A stretch of DNA of 64,000 nucleotides from Pelagibius litoralis. GTDB lineage: Bacteria; Pseudomonadota; Alphaproteobacteria; Kiloniellales; Kiloniellaceae. The position numbers and the translations under genes were made by a program. Every line of letters starts with the position of its first letter. The first letter of the stretch is position 1. The notes beneath the pieces are model-generated. The model did not search any database and was not told the DNA's origin. It saw nothing but the letters and a program-made list of their open reading frames with translations. The stretch spans positions 1-64,000 of the forward strand of contig NZ_JAAQPH010000024.1 of the NCBI RefSeq assembly GCF_011683915.1. The letters are read 5' to 3'. Of this stretch, positions 18,030 to 26,604 are shown piece after piece.

Positions 18030-18710
18030 TCAGGCCTCCGACTCAAACTCCGTCAGGGCGGCGTCGAACTCTCCGTAATCGCGCGCGCCCACTACTCTCT
18101 GACCGTTGATCACAAAGCTCGGAGTCGAAGCAACCTCATAAGTATCGCGACCGTCGGTCTGGATCTCCAGAATCCGCGTGATGGTCGCCTCGTCGGCGAT
18201 ACAGGCCTCAAAAGCCTCCGGGCTCAGCCCCGCAAGGCCGGCAAACTGCTGCAGCGCGCCCATTGGATCCTGATTGCGGCTCCAGCGTTCCTGATTGTTG
18301 AACAGCACATCGATGAAGCCGAAAAAGCCGTCCCCCTCGATGCAGTTGGCCGCCGCCGCGGCGCGCAGCGCCAGCCGGTCCAGCGGATAATGGCGATAGA
18401 CCAGGCGGGCTCTGCCGGTGTCGATCCAGTTGGTCTTCACCTGAGGCATGGTGCCGCGGTGGAAGCTGGCGCAGTGCGGACAGGTGAGCGAGGAATACTC
18501 GATAATGGTGACCGGCGCGTCGTCGGCCCCCAGAATACGGTCGTCCTCGAACAGCGCCATATCGCCGGCCGCGGCAAGCTGCGGTCCAGACGCGGCTCCC
18601 CCGGCAGCGGGATTGTTTTGGGTCGGGCCCTGCATGAAGGCATAGGCACCGCCAACGCCGGCACCCAGCGCCACAGCGCCCATTCCGATCAGTATGTTCC
18701 GTCTTTTCAT
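18030..18710 (-). CDS. DsbA-family thiol:disulfide oxidoreductase
   Basis: The 226-residue exported thioredoxin-fold protein begins MKRRNILIGMGAVALGAGVG, a signal or anchor with a twin-arginine-like start but no full Tat motif. The active site CPHC lies in YSSLTCPHCASFH and the cis-proline loop is STPSFVING. A helical insertion follows, as in DsbA/DsbG/BdbD proteins. It should make or repair disulfides in the periplasm. It is upstream of smc in the same direction, and downstream of the DUF721 gene. Confidence 0.88.
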   Translation of the reverse strand: MKRRNILIGMGAVALGAGVGGAYAFMQGPTQNNPAAGGAASGPQLAAAGDMALFEDDRILGADDAPVTIIEYSSLTCPHCASFHRGTMPQVKTNWIDTGRARLVYRHYPLDRLALRAAAAANCIEGDGFFGFIDVLFNNQERWSRNQDPMGALQQFAGLAGLSPEAFEACIADEATITRILEIQTDGRDTYEVASTPSFVINGQRVVGARDYGEFDAALTEFESEA

Positions 18711-18852
18711 GGCTAAACCTACCAGATGTTGTATATGCTAGTGGGCCATTTCGGATTTCACAAGCGCCCTTTTCGGTCCAAAAGACTCGCATAAACGGGC
18801 ACTTACCGATCCGTCCCTCCCAGCGCCTATGTGGTTCCGGAAGAACCGGTTT

Positions 18853-19401
18853 TTAAGGCCTTTTGGGCTTCCTTGCCTGCTTTTGTCGCAGGGACCGGCC
18901 CAGGCGTTCAAGGGCGGAGCGCAGGTCCGGGTCCTCGACTGTGGATAGTTTCGCGGTCAGTTGGCTGTCCGCCGGCGGCAGGGGCAGGGCAGCCGCTGCT
19001 TTTGCTGCCGCGCGTCCCCGGTTCTCCTTAACCGACAACGGCCCCTGCTGCAGAATCAACCGGGCCACGGCGCGATAGCCGAAAAAGCCGTTGATGCGGT
19101 CCAGCAGGACGTTTTCCAGATGTTGGATTTCCAGGGCCCAGGCCGGCGCGACGCGCAGCGTCAGGGCGCCGTTGACGGCCTCGCCGGGCTTGGGAAAGCG
19201 CAGCTTCCTGGGCTGGCATTGACTGGCCAGATCGGCGCCGACGATGGTCGGCCACTGCCGGGCAAGCTCCCCGCCGCTCAGGCCACGGCGGGCAAAGGCC
19301 CGCTTGGTGACCCCCGACAGGCTGGCTGAAAGCGCGCGCAGGCTGCTGCGGCGTTTGCGCTCCGGGGGGCGGGCATAGGGGGTGTTGCCGGTCTTTGACA
19401 T
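18853..19401 (-). CDS. DUF721 (DciA-type) protein
   Basis: 182 residues. The central part is the DUF721 domain (ARQWPTIVGADLASQCQPRK, then LTLRVAPAWALEIQHLE). In several bacteria DciA, which carries this domain, loads the replicative helicase in place of DnaC or DnaI; that role is inferred here. Basic, poorly structured ends flank the domain. Start ATG 19401 (MSKTGNTPYARPPERKRR). It is divergent from mutY, 58 bases away, an arrangement frequent in this class. Confidence 0.85.
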   Translation of the reverse strand: MSKTGNTPYARPPERKRRSSLRALSASLSGVTKRAFARRGLSGGELARQWPTIVGADLASQCQPRKLRFPKPGEAVNGALTLRVAPAWALEIQHLENVLLDRINGFFGYRAVARLILQQGPLSVKENRGRAAAKAAAALPLPPADSQLTAKLSTVEDPDLRSALERLGRSLRQKQARKPKRP

Positions 19402-19459
19402 TGTCTTGGTGACAAAAGCTCGCTTTGCGGTCTCGCTGCGCCTGAGTATAGAGGAGGCT

Positions 19460-20578
19460 ATGGCTTCTGTCGCACCTTCCGGCTTTGCCGCACACACCTC
19501 TGCTGACATCCAGGTGAAGCTGTTGGGGTGGTACGACCGCCACGCCCGCCGCCTGCCGTGGCGCGCGCCGCCGGGCGCCGCCCTGCAAGATCCTTACCGC
19601 GTCTGGCTCAGCGAAATCATGCTGCAGCAGACCACGGTGGCCACCGTCGGGCCCTACTATCAGGGTTTTCTGGCCCGCTGGCCCGATGTGGATGCCTTGG
19701 CGGCGGCCCCTCTCGATCAGGTGCTGACGGCCTGGGCCGGGCTCGGCTACTACGCCCGGGCGCGCAACCTGCACCGCTGCGCCCAGGTGGTGAGCGAAGA
19801 TCTGCAGGGCGTTTTCCCGGACAACGAGGCCGATCTGCTGAAGCTGCCGGGGATCGGCGCCTACACGGCCGCCGCCGTTGCCGCCATCGCCTTCGGCCGG
19901 CGTGCGGTGGTGGTCGACGGCAACGTCGAACGGGTGGTGGCCCGCCTGTTTGCCGTCGAAACGCCGCTGCCGGCCGCCAAGGCAGAGCTGAAGGCCCTGA
20001 CCGACACCATCACGCCAGGGCGCCGTGCCGGCGATTTCGCCCAGGCGATGATGGATCTGGGGGCGACCGTCTGCCTGCCGCGCCAGCCCAAATGCCTGCT
20101 CTGCCCGCTGGAGACCCACTGTCGCGGCCGGGCCGCCGGCAGTGCGGCGGACCTGCCGCGCCGGCTGCCCAAGAAGGTCAAGCCGACCCGCCATGCCGTG
20201 GCGTTCTGGCTCGCCGGGCCGGAGGGGGCGCTGCTGCTGCGCCGCCGTCCGGAGAAAGGCCTGCTCGGCGGCATGATGGAGGTGCCGTCGACCGACTGGC
20301 GCGACTCCCGCTGGCAGGAAAGCGAGGCGGTGAAGGCCGTTCCCCTGGCCGCCGATTGGCAGGCCCTGCCCGGAATGGTGCGTCACACCTTCACCCACTT
20401 TCATTTCGAGGTGACGGTCTGGGCGGCGATGACGACGCGGGCCCGGCTGCCCAAGACCGCCGGACGCTGGGTTGCCCTGGACGGCCTGGATGGCGAGGCG
20501 CTGCCGACGGTGATGCGCAAGATCATCGACCATGGGCTGAAGCAGACCGCTGATCTGAGGCCGGCATCTGATGGCTGA
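19460..20578 (+). CDS. mutY: A/G-specific adenine glycosylase
   Basis: Removes adenine mispaired with 8-oxoguanine. Of 372 residues, the N-terminal part has the helix-hairpin-helix LPGIGAYTAAAVAAIAFG with catalytic Asp153 in VDGN and Glu52 in SEIMLQQT. The [4Fe-4S] cluster cysteines are 205, 212, 215 and 221 (C-x6-C-x2-C-x5-C). The C-terminal NUDIX-like domain begins near residue 235 and recognises oxoG. ATG 19460 follows GAGGAGG at 19451-19457. It overlaps the downstream transporter gene by 8 bases. Confidence 0.95.
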   Translation: MASVAPSGFAAHTSADIQVKLLGWYDRHARRLPWRAPPGAALQDPYRVWLSEIMLQQTTVATVGPYYQGFLARWPDVDALAAAPLDQVLTAWAGLGYYARARNLHRCAQVVSEDLQGVFPDNEADLLKLPGIGAYTAAAVAAIAFGRRAVVVDGNVERVVARLFAVETPLPAAKAELKALTDTITPGRRAGDFAQAMMDLGATVCLPRQPKCLLCPLETHCRGRAAGSAADLPRRLPKKVKPTRHAVAFWLAGPEGALLLRRRPEKGLLGGMMEVPSTDWRDSRWQESEAVKAVPLAADWQALPGMVRHTFTHFHFEVTVWAAMTTRARLPKTAGRWVALDGLDGEALPTVMRKIIDHGLKQTADLRPASDG

Positions 20579-21476
20579 TCCTTTGGAATCCGCCGCTCCG
20601 CAAATCCCCAGCGGTCAGGAGACAAAAGGTCTGTTGCTCGGGTTCGTCGGCGTTGCGGTCTTCAGCCTGACCCTGCCGGCAACCCGTATCGCCGTGGTGG
20701 ATTTCCAGCCGGTGGTGGTGGGGCTCGGCCGGGCTATCCTGGCCGCCGGTGTCGCCCTGGCGATCCTGCTGGCGACCCGCCAACGCCTGCCCCGGTGGGG
20801 GGAATGGCGCAGCCTGGTGATCGTCGCACTGGGCGTGGTACTCGGCTTTCCCCTGCTGTCCGCCTGGGCGATGCTCTCGGTGCCGGCGGCCCACGGCGGC
20901 GTGGTGCTGGGTATCCTGCCCCTGGCGACCGTATTGGCCGCCGCCGTCATGCTGCGCGAGCGCCCGTCGCCGGGCTTCTGGTTTTTCTCGCTGCTCGGCG
21001 GCGGGGCGGTGGTTGCCTTTTCCCTGCTGCGCGGCGGCGGCAGCATCGGGCCGGGCCATCTGGCGTTGCTGGCCTCGGTCGTCTGTGCCGCCATCGGCTA
21101 TGCCGAGGGTGCGCGGCTCACCAAAACCCTGGGCGGCTGGCAGGTGATCTGCTGGGCGCTGGTGATCTCCGCCCCCTTCCTGGCGGTGCCGGTCGGTCTT
21201 TCCATCGCCGAGCACGGCATGAGCGGCTCCCCCGCAAGCTGGGGGGCTTTTCTCTACGTTGCGTTGTTCAGCCAGCTTCTGGGCTTCTTCGCCTGGAACC
21301 GGGGGCTCGCCATGGGCGGGGTTTCGCGGGTCAGCCAGGTGCAGCTGTTGCAGACCTTCCTCACCATCTTCGCTTCGGCGGTGCTGCTGGGCGAGCACAT
21401 CGACGCGATGACGATCGGCTTCGCGGTCTTCGTGGTCGCCTCGGTCGCCATCGGCCGCCGCATGCGGGTTGGGTAG
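20571..21476 (+). CDS. EamA-type DMT-superfamily transporter
   Basis: 301 residues with about ten hydrophobic helices in two EamA repeats. The second half contains FLYVALFSQLLGFFAWNRGL and ends LLGEHIDAMTIGFAVFVVAS, typical of the family. Members export metabolites or amino acids; the substrate here is unknown. Its ATG lies inside the last codons of mutY (ATGGCTGA), so translation is probably coupled. Confidence 0.85.
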   Translation: MADPLESAAPQIPSGQETKGLLLGFVGVAVFSLTLPATRIAVVDFQPVVVGLGRAILAAGVALAILLATRQRLPRWGEWRSLVIVALGVVLGFPLLSAWAMLSVPAAHGGVVLGILPLATVLAAAVMLRERPSPGFWFFSLLGGGAVVAFSLLRGGGSIGPGHLALLASVVCAAIGYAEGARLTKTLGGWQVICWALVISAPFLAVPVGLSIAEHGMSGSPASWGAFLYVALFSQLLGFFAWNRGLAMGGVSRVSQVQLLQTFLTIFASAVLLGEHIDAMTIGFAVFVVASVAIGRRMRVG

Positions 21477-21528
21477 GAAAGAACGCCGCGCGCCTCATTC
21501 CCTAAGCCGAAGCCCCCCGTGCTCCGTT

Positions 21529-22671
21529 TTATGAAGAGGCGCCGCGCGCCTCTATGGGCCAGAGGGCGACCAGGGCGTCGCCGCGGATGCAGTGGTAGTG
21601 ATCGAAAAGGTTGATGGTCGGGTCGCAGTGCGGCACCTGCAGGCCGACCAGGTCACCCACCTTCAGGGCCGCGCTGCCGGGCGGCAGGTCGAGCTGCCCG
21701 AACTCGTCGCCGGATATAGAATAGCGGGTCCCTTCCGGCGCGCCGAAGACGATCTCGGGCAGCGGCCCGTCGGTGGCGATGCTCTTGGAGCCGGCGTCGA
21801 TAGTCACGAAACCCTGGTGGTTGGCGCTGATCACCCGGGAATAGACGACAAGCCCGGCGCGGAAGGGCCGCCTGCCGTCCCCAGCCAGATCGACGGCGTC
21901 GTATTCCACATCGGAGACGATGTAGGAGCCGACCTGCAGTTCGCTCAGCACCCCGGCTTCGTGGTCGAAGGCATGACTGCCGGTGCCGCCGCCGGTCATG
22001 ATCGGGCAGGGATGGCCCGCGGCCTCCAGCACATCGCGCAGCGCCGCCAGCTGTGCCAGGGCGGCGTGGGAGGCGCGTCGTCTTTCGTCATAGTCTGCAA
22101 TGTGCTGCAGCTGCCCGGCATAACCTTGCAGGCCGTGTAACTTAAGGTTCGGATCTGCGGCGATTATCCCGGCCAGGGCCAGGGCCTGTACATGATTGGC
22201 GACGCCGGTGCGGTGCTGGCCGACGTCGACATCGATCAGAAGGTCGAGCTGTTGGTTGTGTGCGGCCGCGGCCTTTCCCAGGTCTTTCAGGTTCCCCGGA
22301 TCGTCCGCCACCAGCATCAACTCTCTGCATCGGGCCTTCAGGGCCAGCAAGCGTTCGATGCGCCGGCTGCCCGTCACTGGGGAGGTCAGCAGGAAACGGT
22401 CGAGGCCGCCCTCGGCCAGGGCTTCGGCTTCGGAGAGTTTGGCGCAGCAGAGGCCGAGCGCGCCGAGGTCCATCTGACGTTTGCCGATGGCGACCGACTT
22501 GTGGGTTTTGGCATGGGGCCTGAGGCCGATGCCTTGGACCTTGGCCAACTCGGCCATGGCCATGAGATTGGATTCCAGCGCGTCGAGGTCGAGCACCAGG
22601 GCGGGGGTGGTGATATCCAGCCGGCTGCCCGGACGGGCGATCAGGGTTTGGTCCAGAAGGGGCTGGGGCAT
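21529..22671 (-). CDS. D-threonine aldolase / D-serine dehydratase-like PLP enzyme
   Basis: The 380-residue fold-type III PLP enzyme has an alanine-racemase-like N-terminal barrel. The PLP lysine is Lys55 in RPHAKTHK, and the C-terminal metal site is His348/Asp350 in VPHCDPTINLFDHYH. Both are hallmarks of the metal-dependent D-threonine aldolase and D-serine dehydratase (DSD1) family, which split or dehydrate D-beta-hydroxy amino acids. Aldolase and dehydratase cannot be told apart by eye. It is convergent with the EamA exporter. Confidence 0.85.
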   Translation of the reverse strand: MPQPLLDQTLIARPGSRLDITTPALVLDLDALESNLMAMAELAKVQGIGLRPHAKTHKSVAIGKRQMDLGALGLCCAKLSEAEALAEGGLDRFLLTSPVTGSRRIERLLALKARCRELMLVADDPGNLKDLGKAAAAHNQQLDLLIDVDVGQHRTGVANHVQALALAGIIAADPNLKLHGLQGYAGQLQHIADYDERRRASHAALAQLAALRDVLEAAGHPCPIMTGGGTGSHAFDHEAGVLSELQVGSYIVSDVEYDAVDLAGDGRRPFRAGLVVYSRVISANHQGFVTIDAGSKSIATDGPLPEIVFGAPEGTRYSISGDEFGQLDLPPGSAALKVGDLVGLQVPHCDPTINLFDHYHCIRGDALVALWPIEARGASS

Positions 22672-22745
22672 GACGGTCCGCGCAAGGTTGGATGAGCGGC
22701 AAACCTAACCCAAGTTTTGACTTCGGCACAGTGCTGCAAAAGAAG

Positions 22746-22773
22746 AAGGGCGGCCCCGGAGAGGGCCGCCCTT
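22746..22773 (-). terminator. Intrinsic terminator after the CARDB protein gene
   Basis: A perfect 11-bp GC-rich stem (22746-22756 with 22763-22773, 6-base loop) is followed on the minus strand by TTCTTCTTTT. It starts 25 bases after the stop of the gene at 22798. Confidence 0.85.
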
Positions 22774-22797
22774 TGAGGCAGGTTTCAGCAGGAAGGG

Positions 22798-23883
22798 TTA
22801 CTTGGCAGGCCGCCTGGGTTCGGTCCGCCGCTGCGGGATGAACTTCTTCATCTCGCGCTGCTTGGGCACAACGATCGTGGCTTTGCCCTGGGGCTGCAGC
22901 ACGGCCACGCCGTCGCAATCGAAGGGCACCTCTACCGTGGTGTAGTAGGTGTTGTTCTTCTCGTTCTCCTCGGCGACCTGGTTCTTGGGGTCGATCCTGA
23001 CCATCACCTTGTTGGTGCCCTCGTTGAGCCGCAGGTCATACTCGACCCACTTGGCCTTGCCTTTCTTCAGGGAAGCGGTCTTGGTGGTGCGCAGCTTGCC
23101 GTCATCGAAGACGCTGATGGCGAAGGTCTTGCTGTCGGCGTTGCCGATGTTCATCACGCGGACCTTGGCGGGCACCAGGCATTCGTCTTTGTTCCGGCCC
23201 AACTGCTTCTGAGCGATCTGGCCCGTGCGGACGGTCTGGACCTGATTCCACAGGCTGTGGTCGCCGCCGATGTAGGTGCCCAGCGAAGTGGACATCAGGT
23301 CGGGCAGGGCGATCTGTGCGACGATAGCCTTTACCGGCGCCTGATTGCGGGACGGCCGCTTGCCCGGCGTGGCCTGCAGCGGCAGCGGCGGCTGCTCGAC
23401 GACGGCCGGCGCGGGCAGCTGGGTGTAGCTGGTCTGGGTGGTATTGTTGGCTTCGTTCGATTCCGCAACGACGCCGCCGGCATCGGCCGTGACATTGAAG
23501 ACGTAGTTTCCGACCGGCCAGACGATGGCCGCCCAGACCGTCAGGTCGTGATTGAAGATCTCACCCGGCGCCAGTTCCGGCACCTCGACGGTCCCGACAT
23601 CCGGGAAAGCCGGGTTTTCGTAGACGCCCAGTTCGGGTACGTCCGGACAGCCGCCGGAGACCTTGCCGAACTTCGTGCAGCTGATGGTCAGATGGCTGGC
23701 GGGGGCCGGGGTGTCCCCCATGTTCTGCACGCCGACGCTGGCGGACATGGGCGCCGTTACGATCGGCACCAGATCGGCCTGGGCGGCGGCCTGGCTTGCG
23801 CCGGCGACGGCCAGAAGGGCGGTCAGGCTGGCGGAGGCCAGAAGGCCGGGAACAAGACGGCCAGGGACAAGATGGATACGCAT
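22798..23883 (-). CDS. Secreted protein with two CARDB-like domains
   Basis: 361 residues with a long signal peptide (LLASASLTALLAVAGASQAAAQ). Two immunoglobulin-like CARDB domains are seen: about 35-155, ending VVAESNEANNTTQTSY, and about 235-325, ending QVAEENEKNNTYYTTVEVP. The N-E-x-N-N-T motif is the usual final strand. A Pro-rich linker joins them and the tail is basic (KQREMKKFIPQRRTEPRRPA). CARDB domains act in cell adhesion or as accessory modules, so a periplasmic or surface role is inferred. The gene is monocistronic with its own terminator. Confidence 0.75.
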   Translation of the reverse strand: MRIHLVPGRLVPGLLASASLTALLAVAGASQAAAQADLVPIVTAPMSASVGVQNMGDTPAPASHLTISCTKFGKVSGGCPDVPELGVYENPAFPDVGTVEVPELAPGEIFNHDLTVWAAIVWPVGNYVFNVTADAGGVVAESNEANNTTQTSYTQLPAPAVVEQPPLPLQATPGKRPSRNQAPVKAIVAQIALPDLMSTSLGTYIGGDHSLWNQVQTVRTGQIAQKQLGRNKDECLVPAKVRVMNIGNADSKTFAISVFDDGKLRTTKTASLKKGKAKWVEYDLRLNEGTNKVMVRIDPKNQVAEENEKNNTYYTTVEVPFDCDGVAVLQPQGKATIVVPKQREMKKFIPQRRTEPRRPAK

Positions 23884-24001
23884 TTCTCTCTCCTGCGGAA
23901 TGGGGACGCTTTGGCCATAGGTCGCAGGAGAGGCACGGATGGTTCAATGCAGCGGCAAACGCGCCGGTTGAGCGCAACCGTGAGAGATATTTCGGTATCG
24001 G

Positions 24002-24628
24002 TTAACTGCGTGAGGCGGCAAGGTGGACGCCCAGGGCGACAAGGACCGAGCCGCCGATGGCGCGGATGACGTGCTGGCCGCTGGCGCTCTTGCGCACCAG
24101 CCTGACCATGGTCGAGGTCAGGGCGACGGTGACGAAATCCATGCTGGAGAAGGCGATATTGACGAAGGTGCCGAGTATCAGGAGCTGGAGCCAAAGCGGC
24201 CAGGCCGCCGCCGGGTCCACGAACTGCGGCAGGAAGGCGATGAAGAACAGCGCCGCCTTGGGGTTCAGCACCTCAACGACAATGGACTGGAAGAAGGCGC
24301 CGACAGGGCTGCCGGCCTCCACGTTCGGCAGGACTTCTTCGCGCGGTTTGCGGAAAAAGGAAAGGCCCAGCCAGTTCAGATAGAGGGCGCCGATGATTTT
24401 CACCGCCAGATAGGCCTCCGGCACGTAGCGGAACACCGCCGAAAGGCCGGTCGCCGCCGCCACGACATTGACATAGCCGCCGATGTGGATGCCGAGCGCC
24501 GCCAGGATCCCGCCCTTGCGCCCCTGGGCCATGGTCTGGGCTGCCGTGTAAAGAATGGCCGGCCCCGGCATCACCGCGAAAAGCAGCGTTGCGGCAAAGA
24601 AGGGAATCAACAGATCGAACGCGGGCAT
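24002..24628 (-). CDS. LysE/RhtB-family amino acid exporter
   Basis: 208 residues with six predicted helices. The conserved N-terminal PGPAILYTAAQTMAQGRKGG and the mid-protein VEVLNPKAALFFIAFLPQFVD motifs are diagnostic of the LysE/RhtB family, which exports amino acids such as homoserine, threonine or leucine. The substrate is not predictable. It is divergent from the VOC gene at 24750. Confidence 0.88.
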   Translation of the reverse strand: MPAFDLLIPFFAATLLFAVMPGPAILYTAAQTMAQGRKGGILAALGIHIGGYVNVVAAATGLSAVFRYVPEAYLAVKIIGALYLNWLGLSFFRKPREEVLPNVEAGSPVGAFFQSIVVEVLNPKAALFFIAFLPQFVDPAAAWPLWLQLLILGTFVNIAFSSMDFVTVALTSTMVRLVRKSASGQHVIRAIGGSVLVALGVHLAASRS

Positions 24629-24749
24629 GGGCTTTCCTTTCGGCCCCAGGATATAGCAGAACCGGGAAGGCTGCTCACCCCGCTAAATGCCCCTGCAAAG
24701 GTGGTGCTTTTGCTCTTATAGTGGCGCGATCAATTGAGAGGAGGCAATC

Positions 24750-25115
24750 CTGGCGCAAGTTCGCTACATCGTGCACGACGTCGATCAGGCGGTGGCCTTC
24801 TATCGCGACCGCCTCGGCTTTGAACTGGTTCAGCAGTTCGGTCCGGCCATGGCCATCGTTGCGCGGGAGGACTTGAAGCTCTGGCTGGCGGGGCCGCAGG
24901 CCTCGGCCGCCAAACCCATGCCTGACGGTGCCCAGCCGGTGCCCGGCGGCTGGTCGCGTATCGTGGTGACCGTCGATGATCTGGAGGCGATGGTCGGCGT
25001 GCTGCGCGGCGACGGGGTGGGCTTTCGCAATGAGATCCTCATCGGGCCCGGCGGCCGGCAGATCCTCTGCGAGGACCCTTCCGGCAATCCCATCGAACTC
25101 TTCGAACCGGCTTAA
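24750..25115 (+). CDS. VOC (glyoxalase/bleomycin-resistance fold) protein with a likely CTG start
   Basis: 121 residues forming one VOC module (QVRYIVHDVDQAVAFYRDRL at the first strand, ending GRQILCEDPSGNPIELFEPA). The first beta strand needs the residues before Val8, and no ATG, GTG or TTG supplies them; CTG 24750 does and is preceded by GAGAGGAGG (24737-24745). A GTG at 24771 would cut off the strand. Function within VOC (lyase, isomerase, resistance) is open. Its stop overlaps by four bases the stop of the AHSA1 gene on the other strand. Confidence 0.75.
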   Translation: MAQVRYIVHDVDQAVAFYRDRLGFELVQQFGPAMAIVAREDLKLWLAGPQASAAKPMPDGAQPVPGGWSRIVVTVDDLEAMVGVLRGDGVGFRNEILIGPGGRQILCEDPSGNPIELFEPA

Positions 25116-25600
25116 CTGGCGCGCTGCTGTACTGCCGCTTTCAGCTTCGCCATGCCGCCGCCCCAGCCCCAGGAAACCAGTTCCGCGTAGCCCGGCTGCA
25201 GGCCCTCCTGCTGGATGACGATCTCGGCAGTCCCGCCATGATCGATGAAGTCCACCGTCACCGGGGTCGGTGCGATCTGCGGCTCGATACCGGGCGGCAG
25301 CCCGGTGTTGCAGTTCTCGGTGATCACCAGGACCAGCCGGCGCGGGCGGTCGATTTCGCGGTAGGTTCCCGTCATGTGGCTGACGGTGCCGTCCTCGAAG
25401 GTCATTTCGAAGAGAACCTCTCCGCCTGGCCGCAGGTCCAGTTTCAACACCTTGGTGCGGACTCCTTCCGGCCCCCACCATTCGCCGAGCATTTGCGGAT
25501 CGGTCCAGGCGTCGAAGAGCGCCTCGACCGTGGCGTCGAAGCGGTAGCGCAACGCGACGCTGCGGGTGGCTGTTGCTGCTGTTGCTGCTGCTTCGCTCAT
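25112..25600 (-). CDS. SRPBCC/AHSA1-family protein
   Basis: 162 residues of the Aha1 C-terminal-like START fold: FDATVEALFDAWTDPQMLGE WWGPEG at the front, the DLRPGGEVLFEMTF and YREIDRPRRLVLVI strands, and the final helix GWGGGMAKLKAAV. Such proteins bind hydrophobic ligands and are often paired with ArsR regulators. The start codon overlaps the stop of the upstream ArsR gene (ATGA), so the two form one translationally coupled operon. The ligand is unknown. Confidence 0.85.
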   Translation of the reverse strand: MSEAAATAATATRSVALRYRFDATVEALFDAWTDPQMLGEWWGPEGVRTKVLKLDLRPGGEVLFEMTFEDGTVSHMTGTYREIDRPRRLVLVITENCNTGLPPGIEPQIAPTPVTVDFIDHGGTAEIVIQQEGLQPGYAELVSWGWGGGMAKLKAAVQQRAS

Positions 25601-25911
25601 CGCTTCTTTCCTTTCCTGAGCGCTTTGTCCAGACGCCGCATCTTGCCGTCCCACATCCGGCGATAGCGCTCCATCCAGAGATCGACCTCCGCCAGGGCTT
25701 CGCTGCGCAGGACGCAGAGGCGCCGCTGGCCGTCGCGCCGCCGCTCAATCAATGTCGCCTGTTCCAGCACGTTCAGGTGCCGGGAGACGGCCGACTGGGT
25801 GATCGGGAACTGTTCGACCAGTTCGCCGACCGAATGCTCGCGCTCGGCCAGCAAGGCCAGGATGCCGCGCCTTGTGGGATCCGACAGGGCGGCAAAAGTG
25901 GTATCCAGCAT
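25597..25911 (-). CDS. ArsR-family winged-helix regulator
   Basis: 104 residues with the classical opening LDTTFAALSDPTRRGILALL and recognition helix region ITQSAVSRHLNVLEQATLIE. There are no metal-binding cysteines, so it belongs to the non-metal ArsR group that controls SRPBCC genes. It is coupled to the downstream AHSA1 gene and divergent from a GST gene. The AT-rich 81-base spacer between them (25912-25992) contains TGATCATATG at 25923-25932 and is the likely operator site. Confidence 0.88.
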   Translation of the reverse strand: MLDTTFAALSDPTRRGILALLAEREHSVGELVEQFPITQSAVSRHLNVLEQATLIERRRDGQRRLCVLRSEALAEVDLWMERYRRMWDGKMRRLDKALRKGKKR

Positions 25912-25992
25912 TTATCACCTATTGATCATATGTTGATATTAAGATAAATCATGGCGAAGGTTCTGTAAAGCGCTGGAAGAGGATCACCGGCT

Positions 25993-26601
25993 ATGAAGTT
26001 CTACAACGCGGCGGCGCCCAGCCCGCGCCGGGTTCGCATTTTCCTGGCGGAGAAGGGGATCGAGATTCCACGGATCAATCTGGACCTGCCGGGCGGGGAG
26101 ACCCGCCGCGATGATTTTTTGAAGAAGAACCGGCTGGGCGAGGTGCCGCTGCTGGAGTTGGACGACGGCACCGTAATTACCGAGTCACAGGCGATCTGCC
26201 GCTACCTGGAAGCCCTGCATCCCGATCCCAGTCTCTTCGGACGCGATCCGGTGGAACGTGCGCGGATTGAGATGTGGGATCGCCGTGTGGAATTGGGGAT
26301 CATGAATCCCCTCGGCCAGATCGCCCGGCATACTTTCTCGTTCTTTGCCGACAAGTTGACCCAGGTGCCGGCCTGTGCCGAGGCGCAGCGCGCCGACATG
26401 GCGGAGAGGTTTGCCTGGTTGGACGAGGAACTGAGCGACGGCCGTCCCTTCATCGCCGGCGAAAGCTTTTCCGTCGCCGATATCACCGGCATGACCGCCG
26501 CCATGCTGGCGGACTTCGTGGAGGTCGCCATTCCGGTTTCGCTGCCCCATCTCAGTCGCTGGAACCAGACGCTCCGCGCAAGGCCGAGCTGGAGCGCGTG
26601 A
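25993..26601 (+). CDS. Glutathione S-transferase family protein
   Basis: 202 residues. The thioredoxin-like N-terminal domain has the GSH-binding EVPLLELDDGTVITESQAIC stretch, and the helical C-terminal domain has GESFSVADITGMTAAMLADF with the conserved N-capping Asp. The catalytic residue would be near Ser10 (AAPSPRRVRI), as in beta/theta-like GSTs. It is likely cytosolic. It is divergent from the ArsR/AHSA1 operon and convergent with the LysR gene, three bases apart. Confidence 0.88.
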   Translation: MKFYNAAAPSPRRVRIFLAEKGIEIPRINLDLPGGETRRDDFLKKNRLGEVPLLELDDGTVITESQAICRYLEALHPDPSLFGRDPVERARIEMWDRRVELGIMNPLGQIARHTFSFFADKLTQVPACAEAQRADMAERFAWLDEELSDGRPFIAGESFSVADITGMTAAMLADFVEVAIPVSLPHLSRWNQTLRARPSWSA

Positions 26602-26604
26602 CCC

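Noticed and set aside
14616-18716. 1366-codon open frame on the plus strand opposite smc and the DsbA-like gene
   Set aside because: It spans two well-identified minus-strand genes and their gap, has low-complexity Gly/Gln/Arg/Phe composition, and no plausible start signal.
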